Origin: Pelmatolapia mariae
Lineage: Eukaryota; Chordata; Actinopteri; Cichliformes; Cichlidae
Direction of reading: 5' to 3'
DNA length: 64,000 nt
Assembly: GCF_036321145.2 (NCBI RefSeq)
Contig: NC_086239.1
Location: forward strand, 29,251,501-29,315,500
This document shows positions 44,120-56,383 of this stretch, one piece after another. A program made the translations under genes and the position numbers. Under the pieces are notes generated by a model. That model made no database searches. It saw only the letters and a program-made list of their open reading frames with translations, and was not told the DNA's origin. The stretch's first letter is position 1, and the number at the start of each line of letters is the position of its first letter.

Positions 44120-44428
44120 CCAGGGTTGCGGGTGAACTGGAGCCTTTCCCAGCTGTCTTAGGGCAAGAGGCAGGGTAAACCCTAGACAGGTCGCCAGTCT
44201 GAGGCAGAGCTAACACACAGACACAGATAATCATTTGCACTCACATTCACACCTATGGGCAATTTAGAGTTTCCAATTAAACTATCCCCACTAATTGCAT
44301 GTCTTTGGACTATGGGAGGAAGCCAGAGTACCAGGAGAGAACCTACGCAAACACAGGGAGAACATGCAAACTCCACACAGACAGACCCCCGGCCTGATGG
44401 TAGAATTGAACTGAACTCAGGACCTTCT
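44120..44428 (-). mobile_element. RTE-type or SINE 3' end, left part
   Basis: This is the common fish sequence with AACATGCAAACTCCACACAG and GGACTATGGGAGGAAGCC blocks. It is interrupted by the solo LTR at 44,429-44,959 and resumes at 44,960 (TTCTTGCTGTGAGGCAACAG) to about 45,002. Name uncertain; Expander-like RTE is my best guess. The strand is also a guess. Confidence 0.55.
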
Positions 44429-44959
44429 TGTCAGGGCTCTGTGTGCGGGCAGGCGGAGATGAGGATCCAAACGCAGGACTCGAACACAGAATTGTAACTC
44501 AAAACCTCAGCTTTATTGCTGGAGAAAACAAAACATGAACTGAACAAAGAACACTGGCAACAGAGAACTGAAACACACAGGCATAATTTGATGGTACGAC
44601 GCGACACTGAGCAAGGGCAAACACAGGGCTAATATACACAGGGAAGTAATCAGGGAATGGAAAACAGGAGGGAGACACAGGTGGGAGAGATAAGGGCTAA
44701 CGAGACAGGGGGAGCAAAGATGGACACGCTGACATAAGACACAATCCTTCAAAATAAAACAGGAAACAATACAGAAGGACGCAGACTAAGAAACAGACTT
44801 TACACGGGCAGAACTAAACATAAACCAGAATAAGCTGGAATATACTAAATAATCATCATCATCATCATACCATAGATCAAGAAAATAACCAAAAATACAA
44901 AATCAAACCAAAACGTGAGAACTGAAAATGCTGGGTCAAACTGACCCAGAACCGTGACA
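44429..44959 (-). mobile_element. Solo LTR (531 bp) with empty site in the paralogous segment
   Basis: On the minus strand it begins TGTCACGGTTCTGGGTC and ends GAGCCCTGACA. CTTCT flanks both sides (44,424-44,428 and 44,960-44,964). The duplicated segment at 58,120 reads GGACCTTCTTGCTGTGAGG without the insert, an exact empty site. AATAAA is on the minus strand near 44,512. Confidence 0.9.
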
Positions 44960-45676
44960 CTTCTTGCTGTGAGGCAACAGTGCTAACCACCGTGCCACCA
45001 TGCTGCCTTCAGTCAAAACCAAAATCAGTTTTATTTTATTTTTAAACTCAGGTTATTACATACCACAAGTAAACTAATACTTTACTGAATAATAACTGAA
45101 AAACTTAAATGATAATTGGTTATTTAATAAAAAAAAGCTGGCTTAAGGGAAAGAACCACCACAGAGGCTATAGCTATCTGAGCATCTAATCGCAGTTGTG
45201 AACATATTGAGCGATAAATCTGATTTTCCTTTCTGTAACTGAAAATAAATAATTATATCATAAAATAGTAAATTAAAAGATAAATATTTATTTAAAAAAG
45301 GGAGCATTGTTATGAACATAACAATATTGTGTTTTACTGTGGTATTGTGTTTTACTGATTCAACTGGAATGTGGCTATATAGTTACAAAAGACTACCAGA
45401 TCACATCCTTATTTAGATATTTTTAAATTCATTCATTCATTTAAAAGGGTAAATTGTCCCTGACAAATAGTTTCTGATTGAAAAGTCAAATGCATAAAGG
45501 TTTCCTCTTTTTACAGTAAAACAGCACATGACATACACAACAGCTAAACACAAAACCACCTCTTTAAATGGTGGAAAGATAAAGACTAATAAATAATCAA
45601 TATGATCAAAATGAATGAATGCTTTGTTTAACAATGAATGTCAACATTATAATTATAATTGATATAGCATGTCAAA
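44960..45676. repeat. Segmental duplication, copy A (non-coding part)
   Basis: It aligns with 58,120-58,809 with few differences (small indels near 45,130 and 45,310). A 65-codon frame at 45,437-45,634 is present in both copies, but it has no recognised domain. I regard it as non-coding. Confidence 0.8.
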
Positions 45677-45878
45677 TTAGGTTTCTTTTGAACATGATGA
45701 AGTAAGCAAAAGATTTTAAAGTGCAAAAAAGAATTTTTCATCCCCGAGTCCATAAATGAGAGGACTCAGACACCTTGGAACAATACTAAAAAATACATAA
45801 TTAAAATATCTGACATTCTGAAATAAATTAAAATCAATCTGAAGGACTGTGTTTTCTATAAATGGGGTAGACAGCTAG
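45677..45878 (-). pseudogene. Odorant receptor C-terminal fragment
   Basis: Minus-strand reading from the TM6-TM7 loop through PRCLSPLIYGLRDE-like sequence to the tail. It is nearly identical to 58,810-59,012, where the rest of the receptor continues. Here the sequence jumps after CAGCTAGA to spacer that corresponds to 60,090, so about 1.1 kb including TM1-TM6 was deleted. Confidence 0.85.
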
Positions 45879-46147
45879 AACATTTATTTAAATTTTGTTT
45901 TCTCATTTTAAACTTATGTGTAAACTGCACCTGAAAAGTGACATGTAACTGCAGAGTTTTGTTTAAATGCATAACAATATAGCGTCAATGAACGTACACA
46001 GGAAAACAAGTTGCAAAACTACTAATAATTTAAAATTAATCATTATTTACATAAAATTATTCTTGCATATTGAAACAGTCATTTCCTGTATGGTCTGAGG
46101 AAATATGAATGGCAGCATTTATATTTCTGATGTAACTCAAATTATGT

Positions 46148-47059
46148 TTATTTTGAACAGGATGAAGTAGGCATAAGACTTTTCAGTACAAGAAAAAAAT
46201 TTTCATCCCTGAGGCCATAGATCAGAGGACTCAGGCACCTTGGAGCAATACTAAACATAATGTAGTTAGAATATCTGACATCTATAAATAAACTGAAATC
46301 AATCTGAAGCACTGCAGTTTCAATGAATGGGCACCACAGCTGAATGAGACAGAGCAACAACTGGAAAGCATGAAGGATCACTGTTTTGAGTCCTTTATGT
46401 GTCAACTTCTTTTTCTCTCCTGATGCAGCTTTGGCCACTTTCATTATTTGAACATATGAGTATGCAATAGTGATGCCCATAATCAAGAAATAAAATTGAA
46501 ACACAGCTGATCGAACATGATCCTGCCATCTGTAAAGAGTAAATGCCACTACACTACATATCATGGATTGCTTGTAGAACTTAAGTGAGGCAGAAGCAAA
46601 GAACATGGACAGAATAATTATACAAGGGGCAGAGCTGACACCGTGAATGATCAGGATACAGTACATAGTGCTGCGTGTGGAGCACAGCTGTCCATGACGC
46701 AGGGGCATACAAATGGCCACATAGCGCTCCAGAGTCATTGCTGTCAGAGTAACTGGTGTGACAAAAGTATACATAAGCACAAAAATAGTGATGATTATAC
46801 ACAACCACACTTGTATTGTAATTTGAAAATAGGTTAAGATTACCAGGATATCACTCACGAATAACAAAAGGCTGTCCGACAGTAATGTTACAGAAAATAA
46901 GATGTAGCGTGCAGATGTGTGAAACGATTCTTTTTTTATAAAAGTCAGAATGAGCAAGATGTTGATACAAAGAAAAATTATTACCAGAATCTGCACAATA
47001 ATCATCCGGTCATTAGGTTGCTGCAAAAAAACATTATTCACTGAGTTGTTATCTGCCAT
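46148..47059 (-). CDS. Odorant receptor, OR131-2-like, intact (303 aa)
   Basis: Complete seven-helix receptor. The start chosen at 47,059 (MADNNSV) aligns with the family; an in-frame ATG 15 bases upstream exists. One residue is missing in the N-terminus (QQPNDRM in place of QRPVNDRV). MTLERYVAICMPLRH, the two extracellular-loop cysteines, PRCLSPLIYGLRDENFF and the SSCSK tail are all intact. TM2-TM3 (SDSLLLFVSDILVILTYFQ) differ from the 33-kb gene and match the pseudogene at 59.4 kb, while TM4-TM7 closely match the 33-kb and 60-kb copies. Together with the 33-kb gene it is the best candidate for a functional receptor here. Confidence 0.87.
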   Translation of the reverse strand: MADNNSVNNVFLQQPNDRMIIVQILVIIFLCINILLILTFIKKESFHTSARYILFSVTLLSDSLLLFVSDILVILTYFQITIQVWLCIIITIFVLMYTFVTPVTLTAMTLERYVAICMPLRHGQLCSTRSTMYCILIIHGVSSAPCIIILSMFFASASLKFYKQSMICSVVAFTLYRWQDHVRSAVFQFYFLIMGITIAYSYVQIMKVAKAASGEKKKLTHKGLKTVILHAFQLLLCLIQLWCPFIETAVLQIDFSLFIDVRYSNYIMFSIAPRCLSPLIYGLRDENFFLVLKSLMPTSSCSK

Positions 47060-47362
47060 ATAGAACTGAAGCACTTCTCAGAGTTGAGAAAGTGTCATTA
47101 TTAAATGAATTTTTAAAAACAAAACAAAACCAAAAATTAAGTGCAGCAAAGAAAACTTCTGCTGTCTTCTGTAGCCAAATATCTTCTGCTGGACTGCTGA
47201 AGTTGTCTGACAGATGACTGTGCATCATTATTTTAAAGGTTACAGCCTTCGAGAACAACGATCACACAAAACCTTGCTACGCAGTGTCGTCATCTTCCTT
47301 TCACACCCATTCCCCTCGATGCCACAATATTATTGATAGATGGAGCACTCAAGAGAGTTTTT

Positions 47363-48659
47363 TTTTTTCTTTTTGCCTGTCCCGTTCCATACTTTAGTAA
47401 TCAGAATTGTTTTCTGAAGGACAGGAAAGATGCCCAACGGATTTATTTTTTCAAGTGGAGAAAATATGGCAATGCCATGTTGCCCGCTTGATTGATCTAT
47501 ATTATTATTGTTTATTTTATTTTATTTTATTTTATTTTATTTTATTTTAAGTTATTACAAATTGGACAGACAATTAGACAGTAAAGGAGAAAGAGAAAGA
47601 AAGGGAGAAAGAAAAACGGGTGGAAGGGGGGACAGTAAGAGAAGACTGAGAAAATCTGTTGTATCACCTGTTAAAAGAAGAAAAAAGAAAACAAACAACT
47701 AGAGAACAACACAATACAGAGATCAAAGCAACAACCTAGATACATGTAAATAACACTAAATGCTAAATATTGAATGTTATTGAGCAGCACACAAGACTGA
47801 CAGCGCACAATATGCTTTAAGGTAGCAGCCAAGGAAGATATAGTTTGTGTCTGTGAGCACCCGTGTGTACACCTGTGTGTATGAGCGCACTTGAGTTCAA
47901 CAGGTTTATCCATGTAACGACCTGCTAGAGCAGTGGTGCGGTGAGGGGGGGCAATGGCTCTGCAATGGCGGTATGAAAAAAAATAATGAATGCTTGGACA
48001 CTGCTAGCATAATGAACATGTTTTTGGACTGGGCTCCCACACAAACATAAAGCAGAGGTTGAAGTATCGCTAAATATGCTTCCAAACCAACTTCCTTGCC
48101 AGCCAAAAACTAGAACACATTATGAAGCATATCTTGCCTTTGGCTTCACCTGCACAACACCTGTCGTGCCAAGGTTGGTATCCCCGACAGGATTTGTTTC
48201 CTCTTTGTCCTTGTAAAACAAAGGGGGGCCTAGCAACAAAAGTTTGGGAACCACTGTGCTAGAGGGTGTAGGGAGCCATAGCCCTGCCCCCCAGAGCATG
48301 AAGCAGACATGGAGGAGACCCAGGACCGAACATCCACAGGCCCCCCAGAGTACGAAAGCCTAAGGAGGACCACCGGAGAGGCAACTGCGCCACCTTTCCG
48401 GAAAGAGCTGAGGAGAGTACCAGACGTGGGGTTACCCTGTAGCCACAGTGCAGGCTCTGCCAGCAGCCAGTCGTGCCAGAGCGGACCGAGCCCCGGTCCC
48501 ATAGGCACGAGGTCCGAGGGCACCCAACCTCCCGGAAGGGGCCCAACCCGGCCACGGGCGCCGGGCCCTGCCAAGCTGCCGCCGGGAGTGCATCAGGTAC
48601 ATACCTGAGTGCTCAGCCCCGGACACCGAGAACCACCAACGCACCGACAGCTGAGGATG
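47363..48659 (-). repeat. GC-rich interspersed repeat, second long copy
   Basis: It starts with a T-run and TTTTTGCCTGTCCCGTTCC, matching the left end of the 13.7-kb copy, and includes the block near 48,240-48,640 that parallels 14,290-14,720. A 326-bp hAT MITE interrupts it. It is shorter on the right than the 13.7-kb copy. Confidence 0.65.
47931..48256. mobile_element. hAT-type MITE (326 bp)
   Basis: Ends are CAGTGGTGCG and GGGAACCACTG. The 8-bp duplication TGCTAGAG occurs at 47,923-47,930 and 48,257-48,264. The related repeat at 14,297 reads TGCTAGAGGGTG without the insert, which is an empty site. Confidence 0.9.
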
Positions 48660-49912
48660 TCAGATTTATATTATTGGATTGTCATTTATGCTTAGAAATA
48701 TCTACTCATTAGGGGTGGGTTTTAATAATCGATTCATCGATTAAAATCGATTCTGGCTTGGATAACGTGAAATCGATTCATTAAAATCCTGAATCGATTT
48801 TTTAATATAAATTTATTTTGCCCGAAACGCCAGAATTTCAGGTGAAACCTCACAAAATTTCAACAACCACCAAACAGCTAAGACAGTAAATGAGAGCAGG
48901 TACACGGATTCTGCACAAGGACGTAAACACACAGCGTGGACCCGCGGATCAGAATCAGTGAGATGTCGCCTTTCTCACCCGACGGGCGCTGCTGGACGGC
49001 AATCACTTTCTGGCAGACAATCACTTTTTGGCACAACAACTGCACGGACACGGTCGGGGCTGAAAGCCGACAGCTCGCTGATTCTGATGTTTCGGCGGGT
49101 CCGCGCTTTGTGTTCACGCCCTTTTTGCGCTGATTCTAAAGCTGTTAGTTTTATCTCTCTCCAAACAATATTGACTGAACCAGCAGCAAAAGGTGATCCA
49201 AACTAAGCTTCACATAAACATCGTCATGAATTCCCTCTGACTTTTGCTGTTTTGCTTCCAACACGATAAAATCACACTTCATGCACAGCTCTCTCTCTCT
49301 CTCTCTCTGTACTTCATGAACAGTTTCCCGTCTAAAAATCTGTTTTCTGCATTATTCGCTTGCTTGTTACGCACAAGTCTACCGTTGTTTACAGCGCTGT
49401 CGGCCGCTGTTTTTTTTTTGTTTTTTTTCGTTTTACATACTTCCGAAAAGAAAACCTAATTTCTGCCGTTCAATACTGAACAAATTTAAACTTTTTAAAA
49501 TTATGCAAAATGCAAAATGCTCAGCCGTGTCTCTAATAAAACCGCTGTAACGTCAGAGGTAACGTTCATATGTTGATTAATGGTTTTCTTTCGTTTTTGA
49601 TGTACTGCAGAATATTTTTATAAAATCCCAGGCCAGGAAAACCACCTTCATGTTTTTCTGTGTTTTATCTTCAGCTACTTTGACACAAAGGCATCTGCTG
49701 TGACGCTCACACCTTTGATAAAGTCTTGCGTGTGTCAGCTTCCTTTTTATAGATACAAAAATATGTAAATGTACTGATCTGAATTATAATATTTCTGACT
49801 GTCAAAACTTCCCAGATTCAAATCGAATTTAATTGAATCAAATCGAATTGAATTGAATCGAATCAAATCGAATCGTGGATCGAATCGATTCGGGACCTTG
49901 TGAATCGGAAAC

Positions 49913-50184
49913 TGTTGGGTCTGTTCCCACAAACCCCGCTAGTTCTAGAGACTTATTTATCATGAAAGAAAACAAGGCAACAGCGTTCGATCGATTACTT
50001 GCGCAAGGGAGGCCTTTGGTCAAGAACCAGCTCTTGGAGCTCACGCTCCTAACCTGTCTCCAGCCCAAAGTCCTTCAAAGAGCAGCTTCCCTCGCAGCTA
50101 TTTATTGACAAACTGTTACAGTTCACACAATAGTTTACAACACGTACCTCCCCTCTTAACCCCCCTTGGTTACAAAGACGAGGC

Positions 50185-50230
<46 letters not shown>

Positions 50231-50414
50231 ACCTCCTGCTGGGCAGGAAGCTTACATCAAACAGACCTTCCAGATAGGATGTGTCTGTAATCAAACCTAC
50301 AGCCCCTCACCCAAAAACTCAAGAATCTGGGGAGGGGGACTGTGGAATTGCTTTACAATGTAGAAATGGATGGTAAGCATAAAAATGACAAACATTTAAC
50401 AATTCACTCTGACA
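49913..50414 (-). repeat. 3' LTR of the provirus
   Basis: On the minus strand it runs from TGTCAGAGTG to CAGACCCAACA. It includes a CA tract of about 40 bp. It is 502 bp, the same as its partner. Confidence 0.93.
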
Positions 50415-50426
50415 TTTCCCTCCTGT
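50415..50426 (-). promoter_or_regulatory. Polypurine tract
   Basis: The minus-strand sequence ACAGGAGGGAAA directly abuts the LTR start TGTCAG. This is the expected primer site for plus-strand DNA synthesis. Confidence 0.8.
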
Positions 50427-50601
50427 TTTGTTATTTTTATGCTCCAAACTATTCCTATGTAGTATATTCTTATCCATGCACCTCTTGCTTAACATTTTCA
50501 GTGCAGGCGTCATTCATACACAGGCTTCTGTCATGTCATTCATTTCAGTCAATTCATATTGTTGTAAAAGTACATAATTAACAAATGTATTAGGAATCAT
50601 C

Positions 50602-51735
50602 TTAGTTCGCATTGATCTTATACACGGTAAAATTCATCCTATACATAAACAAATCAAATGTCAACAGTCCAAAAACAGGAATTAATATTTCCAAAAGAAG
50701 ATGCCACCAAGGACCAGACATTAACCAAGTTATCCAGCCTTGTGGTGCATCTACTCCTGTCATGTGATTCATTATGTATTCCTGCAAGTAAACAACTGAA
50801 TGTAACAGTCAAAAAGAATGATCAACATTCTCAAAAAATCATATGTCACTACAATCCAACTGTATACAGACATAGACATTCAAACACATCAGTTGACTTT
50901 ATCGTTTGTCCATGTGGCTCTCAGCTAACTTCAAAGCTGTAGCCTGGTCAACACCCTTCTTTATGACTCCTATCAACCCCCCAAATCTTCTCACTGTAGG
51001 CATCCTGTGGGGGTTAGAGTCAACTAGTAAATTATCCGCATTTACAACTCTTCTCCTGTCCTGTTGTCACCACAGGAAAAGCTTTGTAAAGGAAATTGGA
51101 TCAAGGTGTTTTGATCTTCTTGGCTCAAAACCTCAACCAGCTTAGAGAAGTGTTCATGATGTAAATGTAGACAAAAGGCTTCTCTGTTTACATCCTTCTT
51201 GCAGAGGACACAAAGAATAGGTGATGTTGTACAAATTCCATGATAAATCTCCAACTTGGACTAATCCATTGCCCTTCATACACATAGGCAACTGGCCTGT
51301 TTCCAGTTCATTTAGCTTTTCAATGTCCTGCTGCGAGTCAGACACTTTGAGTCAGACTAGCAGGTCTGTCGTACCAGAGCAGTTCACCTTTCCAGCTACT
51401 GGTGAACCAACCGTCCATTCAGGTTCAGAAGTTGAAAAGTTGGCAGTGTCCCAAGTATGTTTACTCCTGGATGTGTTGCCAAGGCAACCAAACAAACTGT
51501 CTCACTCTTAGTGATGCTATATGGCCACAGTCCAGAAGAATGTGTAGCCAGTGGCATCACAAGCATAACCATTGGTCTCGTTCTTTATGTGAGCGGTTGT
51601 GTTCACAAACTGCCACCAGTAGTTGTTGAAGACCCAATGCGGGTACTGGGTGTGGTTTGCTCTGTCCCAGTGCGCTCCTGTCATCCCACTCAGGGTCCAC
51701 AGGCACAAGAAGGCGAACAGCACATTCCCAGCCAT
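50602..51735 (-). pseudogene. Retroviral env remnant, several frames
   Basis: An ATG at 51,735 opens a 72-codon piece with a signal-peptide-like start and several N-glycosylation sequons, typical of a surface subunit N-terminus. It ends in a stop at 51,517. Further pieces in other frames follow. The last, 50,602-50,787, has a Trp-rich segment and a long hydrophobic helix (LLEILIPVFGLLTF) followed by basic residues, which fits a transmembrane anchor. The total length is only about 1.1 kb and frames are broken by stops and shifts, so no Env protein is expected. Confidence 0.65.
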
Positions 51736-51859
51736 TCTAAGTTGGGTTCAGGATCCGTTGGTTTCTTCACCAGGATTGAGATGAGAGGTCCTAGAGATAT
51801 ACTCCCCCCTTTGTACCGCTGGCCTTTTCACCATCACCCAGAGTCGGCCAGGAAGTGTG

Positions 51860-52085
51860 TTACCTTCTTGCAGTGCGCTTGATGTATCCAAGTATTCCTT
51901 TCAGCAATCTTCACTGCTGTGGTCATCGTCAGCAGCATCCGATAAGAACCTTTCCACCGTGAACTGGACCAGCACTTCCTCTCCATGGCCTTGTCAACAT
52001 CCAATCTCCAGACTTCAGATTCTGCTCCTGCGGAGAAACAGAATCATCTGGCAGATCATTTGTTCTCAAGACTTCTTTATTTTTT
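51860..52085 (-). pseudogene. Integrase C-terminal remnant
   Basis: The minus-strand reading shows an LKSGDW-like segment and, after a frameshift, a WKGSY block followed by an IHQAHCKK block. This is the order of the integrase C-terminal SH3-like domain in gamma-type retroviruses. The zinc-binding and catalytic-core coding regions are missing: only about 230 bp separate this from RNase H. Confidence 0.65.
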
Positions 52086-52319
52086 AACATTTAAAGCATC
52101 TAATCTGCTAATATGCTCAGGTATTTAATCTTAAAGTATAAACTATTGCTGTCATCATCTCCCTCCTGTTGCGACATGGCAAAGCCCATGGCGCAAAATA
52201 GCAGCAGTCTTATACAAATTCTAAGGTAGTATTGGTGTATCACACAGATAATAAACACCATCCTGCAAGCTCGCTCCTTCTATAAGTCACAACTGTTTTC
52301 CTGCAGTAGGTGAGTGGTT

Positions 52320-52955
52320 ATACATGTCTACCAGTGCATTCCGCATAATAGGCAACGTCTGCTGGCACTGCACTGCTAAAACGTTAACAACATGTTCTCC
52401 TAAAGTTGCCTCTTTCGCGATCTTATGTGCAAAAGCATTCTCTAATGCAACCGGATCTTTCCCTCACATGTGTGCTACACATTTACAAACGGCAATTCTA
52501 CTGGGTAAAAACTCTGCCGTCAGCAGATTTTGCAAGAGTTTGGCGTGTTCTACAGGTTTCCCTGTAGAAGTCGTCACACCTCGTCCCACTCACTGCACTA
52601 CAAAGAAATGTACTGTAGCAAATGCATACTGGCTATCAGTGTATATTGTCACATCTCGGTTCTCTGCAGCTTTACACGCTTCCGTTAAAGCTAGCATCCC
52701 TGCTGCTCAAGCAAATATGAAACATGCTGGTTGTCCTGTACAGATAACTTTCTCACTATCTACTACAGTAAAACCTGTTTTAGTCTGTCCCTCTGCTGCT
52801 GTAAAGCTCAAACCATCAACAAACCAAACCTTTCCCTCACCAAGTGGCACAGCTATTAAGTCATCCCTTGGCTTACACTCCTTCTCTACGCGCTGTCTAC
52901 ACTCATGAGAAGTGCCCTCTTCTTTCGTTGACAAAAGGTGTAACGGATTCAGAAT
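52320..52955 (-). pseudogene. Retroviral RNase H remnant with three in-frame TGA codons
   Basis: The reading starts near 52,934, with VWFVDGLSF carrying the first active-site aspartate, then a LTEAC helix, IYTDSQYAFATVHF with another active-site aspartate, and a late GKDPVALENAFAHKIAKEA block. TGA codons interrupt it at about 52,705, 52,590 and 52,467. Upstream of about 52,955 the retroviral reading ends abruptly, so the RT was removed by a deletion or replacement. Confidence 0.75.
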
Positions 52956-55900
52956 TGTGCATCACTTTATGGTTATATGTATGGTTATGAGAGTAACAGC
53001 AACATTAAAGACAAGCGTCTTATAGGTGACAGAAATGTAATTTTAGTCTGCAGTAGTAGACATCTACCTCGTGTGGAACTAACAGTGTCAAAAAGGTGAA
53101 AAACTATATCCTGAAACATTGTACAGCTTAAGCTGCTGCACATATTGATCTCACGCATGGAAGTAAAGCACAAGCAACTAGAGCTAATCTTTTAGGATAG
53201 GAAGTTACTGGCTTCACTTGTGGAAAAAGTGGTGTTAGGTATTTCGCAGTCACCTGGCATTTGTGCTGTTCACAGAACCACAAGTCCATCGCTGGACCTC
53301 CTCTGTGCTGTCACTTTTTGGAGCCTGGCACGCTCCCTCAGGTTCAAACGATTCAACGTTGCTGAAGATTTTAAAGGCAGAGCACGTCGTACACCTTAGT
53401 TGTCTTCCTCAATGTCAACGTCGAAACTCTTTTATCTTATTTAAGATTTTGCTGTGCAGAGTCTCCTCATGACGATCTCCTGGAAGCTCAGTAGCACAGT
53501 TCTCTGTGCTGAAGGTAATCTCCGATCCTCCTGAAGACTCTCTCCAGGCCTCAGCTTCCATCTTATGGACGATCCTCTCAGTCACTCCTTCTCGTCATGG
53601 CACCTCACGACATCTGCAAATTAAAATGACACTCCTCTCGCCACATGGCTTCTGCCATGTGTCAACTCCCCAACGAGACATGTACAAGAATGTTGCACAG
53701 TCTCCCTAAAACAATCTCCAGGGTTTGTCCCTTGGAGCAGCTTCACTCCAACCTGTAACCCTGTGTAAAAACATTAGTCGGCAATTAAATGTTTAGCTTG
53801 TTTAACTCCCAGCTCCACCTGGAGCCTGTATCCTGGAAGACAAAGTCTTTAAATAAAACTTCACATTTTCAACCAACTATAGATCATGAGAGTAATAAGG
53901 TATTCAGCATAAAAGACAAATATCATGTGCAGGTTTTCTCCAGTCATTAAATCACTATTATTATTATCATAATTTGTCCCAAATCATGAATCATCCCAAT
54001 TTATTCCACAATTTAATCGGTGACTTTCCTTAAGCAATGTCACTTCACTTACTATGAGCTCAATAGTGGCCAGCTAATGAGCCCATATTAAACTATTCCA
54101 TAAACACTGCATCTCTTATTTGTTTTCTCATGTCACTTGTCTGTTTTCTGCTGAATCCTCTACATGCACTCTTAGAAAAAACAAACATTAACAACACACA
54201 TAAACAATCCTGGTGGTCAGGTGCCGGCCATCCAGATTCCAGAGATGCTGTAAAAAAGAAGTAACACTGGTTTCAAACACAGTGTCACACTGTATTCACT
54301 TCTCCCTTATAACACTCATATTTTCTCCAACACAGTGTAAGTTAATCACCAATACACAGCCTGTAACTACAGTTTTCTTCACACAAAATCTCAGTAATCC
54401 TGTGATAGAAAAACATCATTAAGATGTGTCCTGCTATAAATCACATGATCGAATCACATGATTAACCATCTACTGTAAAAAGAAAGGTAAATGTTAGCGC
54501 TGCGCATTTGTATACACTCTTTCTCACAGTAATTTCTGTAAGCAACACAAGTTAGTGAATAACACACCCATGGTGAATTCACAGACACAGAAAATTTTAA
54601 ACTAAAAAGGTTAAATTTGCAGAGTTCACATAGTCATGTGACCCAAGTTTCCTCCTGTGGTCTCCTTCTGTTCCTGCAACAGAAGACACACACAGAGATA
54701 CATCCACACCTTTGTCAGGTGGGGGTTAACTTCACACAATGGTGTTACGTCAGTCAGTCTTGTCAGCTTTTGTCAGTCAGTTTTTTCACTAATTTTTTAT
54801 TTGCTAATAGTAGAACCCTTCTTGACGCAATAAGTTTCTACTGCCAGCAATGACGTCATTTCAAAAAAGAAGAAGAAAAACTTTAGAAGCGGATTACATC
54901 GCTGAATCCTTTTTGGCAGGGACTTGTTTTCTGATTGTCCCAAATAAGTGGCTTTCTCCCAAGCCCATTTTAATTTTTGGAGAAGCTCACTTTCGCAACA
55001 GTTTTGTCGACGACGAGTCGTATAGCGCTTCTGTTCTAATCGTGCATCTCTGCTCAAACAGACATCATCAAACGAAACTTTCAGTGCACCATGAAAGTAA
55101 CAAAATAAAAAGAAAGGAAAGAAAATAAAGGAAAGCAAAGGAAAGAAAGGCCTTGTTAAGTCATGACACGTGTTTTTCATGCCAGGGGGATAAATTGTAA
55201 CAACCCATTTGGCAGGCTCAACTTAGTAACAAAAGACAAATCAACAGCCAGTTTAATCTCAAACATTCATCCAATCAGCCACACACAACATACAGCATAA
55301 CCCTGTTGTCTCAGCACATAATAAGTTTCTTCTCATGTAACCAAATGTGTGCCATGGTAAAACTTCTTCACACACCAGAAACTCACAATCAGCTCACTCA
55401 GCTCACTCATTTAAGACCCCTCATCAGCATTCTGTTTTCCTCTATGATGCAGTCATCTGTCCTCCTATAATATTCAGTCCACTAGTCTATGTATCACTTT
55501 CATCTTACTAGTGACTTGGACAAGATGACAAACAGAATCTCATGCTTAAGATGCTGTCTGGTCTTCATGAGTATCATTTATTGTGTATATGCATGTAGGG
55601 TTAGTATGGTTGATGTATTTTCTGTATGTTTTTGTGTTCCTCTCATCACATTTTCATTATTCTCATCACTGCTTAAAACAACACACATCTCTCTCTCTCT
55701 TAAAAACAGAAAGTACATTACAGCTGTTTCAGGCTGAGAAACACCAAACACTCTTCGTGCTATCATTCACCACACAACTATTTTATTTCTTTGTCCGCTG
55801 GGCAGGTGACCTGCAGAATCACGTCTGCTCCAGCTGGATACCGTTTCACACACACCGTGACGTCAGACACACTCACACTCACTTCTGCTTTAGAGCACAA

Positions 55901-56170
55901 TTTCACTTAATTCTTCAACGATCCACACACCACGTTCTGCCCAATAAAAACTTTGCAGTGTATTTCATTCTCTTTCAAGGCAGACTTCTTTTAAGTTTGC
56001 AACTGGCAACGCGACTTACACCAAAACCCAGGCTACGTGTACACAACAGGTCACAGAATTCCATTAACACCGCTTAGGTTAACTTCTGTGCTGCTGCGTT
56101 CACTTACTGGCACTCACACACATATACGCTCATTCACACTCTTTTTAGGCCTATAATCCCCCTTACCGCG
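52956..56170. other. Proviral interior without recognisable genes
   Basis: About 3.2 kb where gag, protease and RT would be expected. I find only short unrelated frames on both strands, AT-rich sequence and a GGAAAG-repeat near 55,110-55,150. It may be replaced or captured sequence, as in non-autonomous retroelements. Confidence 0.5.
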
Positions 56171-56189
56171 GCGAGCTCTTTCCTCCTTA

Positions 56190-56383
56190 CCATTGGTGGA
56201 GAAACCATACACTCAACGCCCTTAACTGCGGAGAACCTTTTTTTATCTTTATAGAGCTCTATCCTCCTTTCGGTGGAGAAACCGTCCTTACCCTCCTTCT
56301 ATTCGGTGGAGAAACCTCTTTAAACCTCCTTAAATAAATCAAAAAGATAAAACAAAAACAAAAACACTGGCGGAGAAGCCAGG
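56190..56383 (-). promoter_or_regulatory. Series of short hairpins in the proviral leader
   Basis: Five copies of a GGAGAA loop flanked by short complementary arms: GGTGGAGAAACC at 56,195-56,206, 56,272-56,283 and 56,305-56,316, TGCGGAGAACC at about 56,227, and CTGGCGGAGAAGCCAG at 56,367-56,382. The arm bases change (GGT/ACC, CTGGC/GCCAG) while the loop stays, which hints at conserved structure. In the RNA (minus strand) the loop is UUCUCC. The position, 300-480 bases after the primer site, is where packaging signals lie. The function is my inference. Confidence 0.45.

Noticed and set aside
45437..45634. 65-codon frame conserved at 58,570-58,767
   Set aside because: Both lie in a recent segmental duplication, so shared openness is not evidence of selection; there is no recognised domain.
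52324..52908. 194-codon plus-strand frame
   Set aside because: It is the antisense of the retroviral RNase H remnant.
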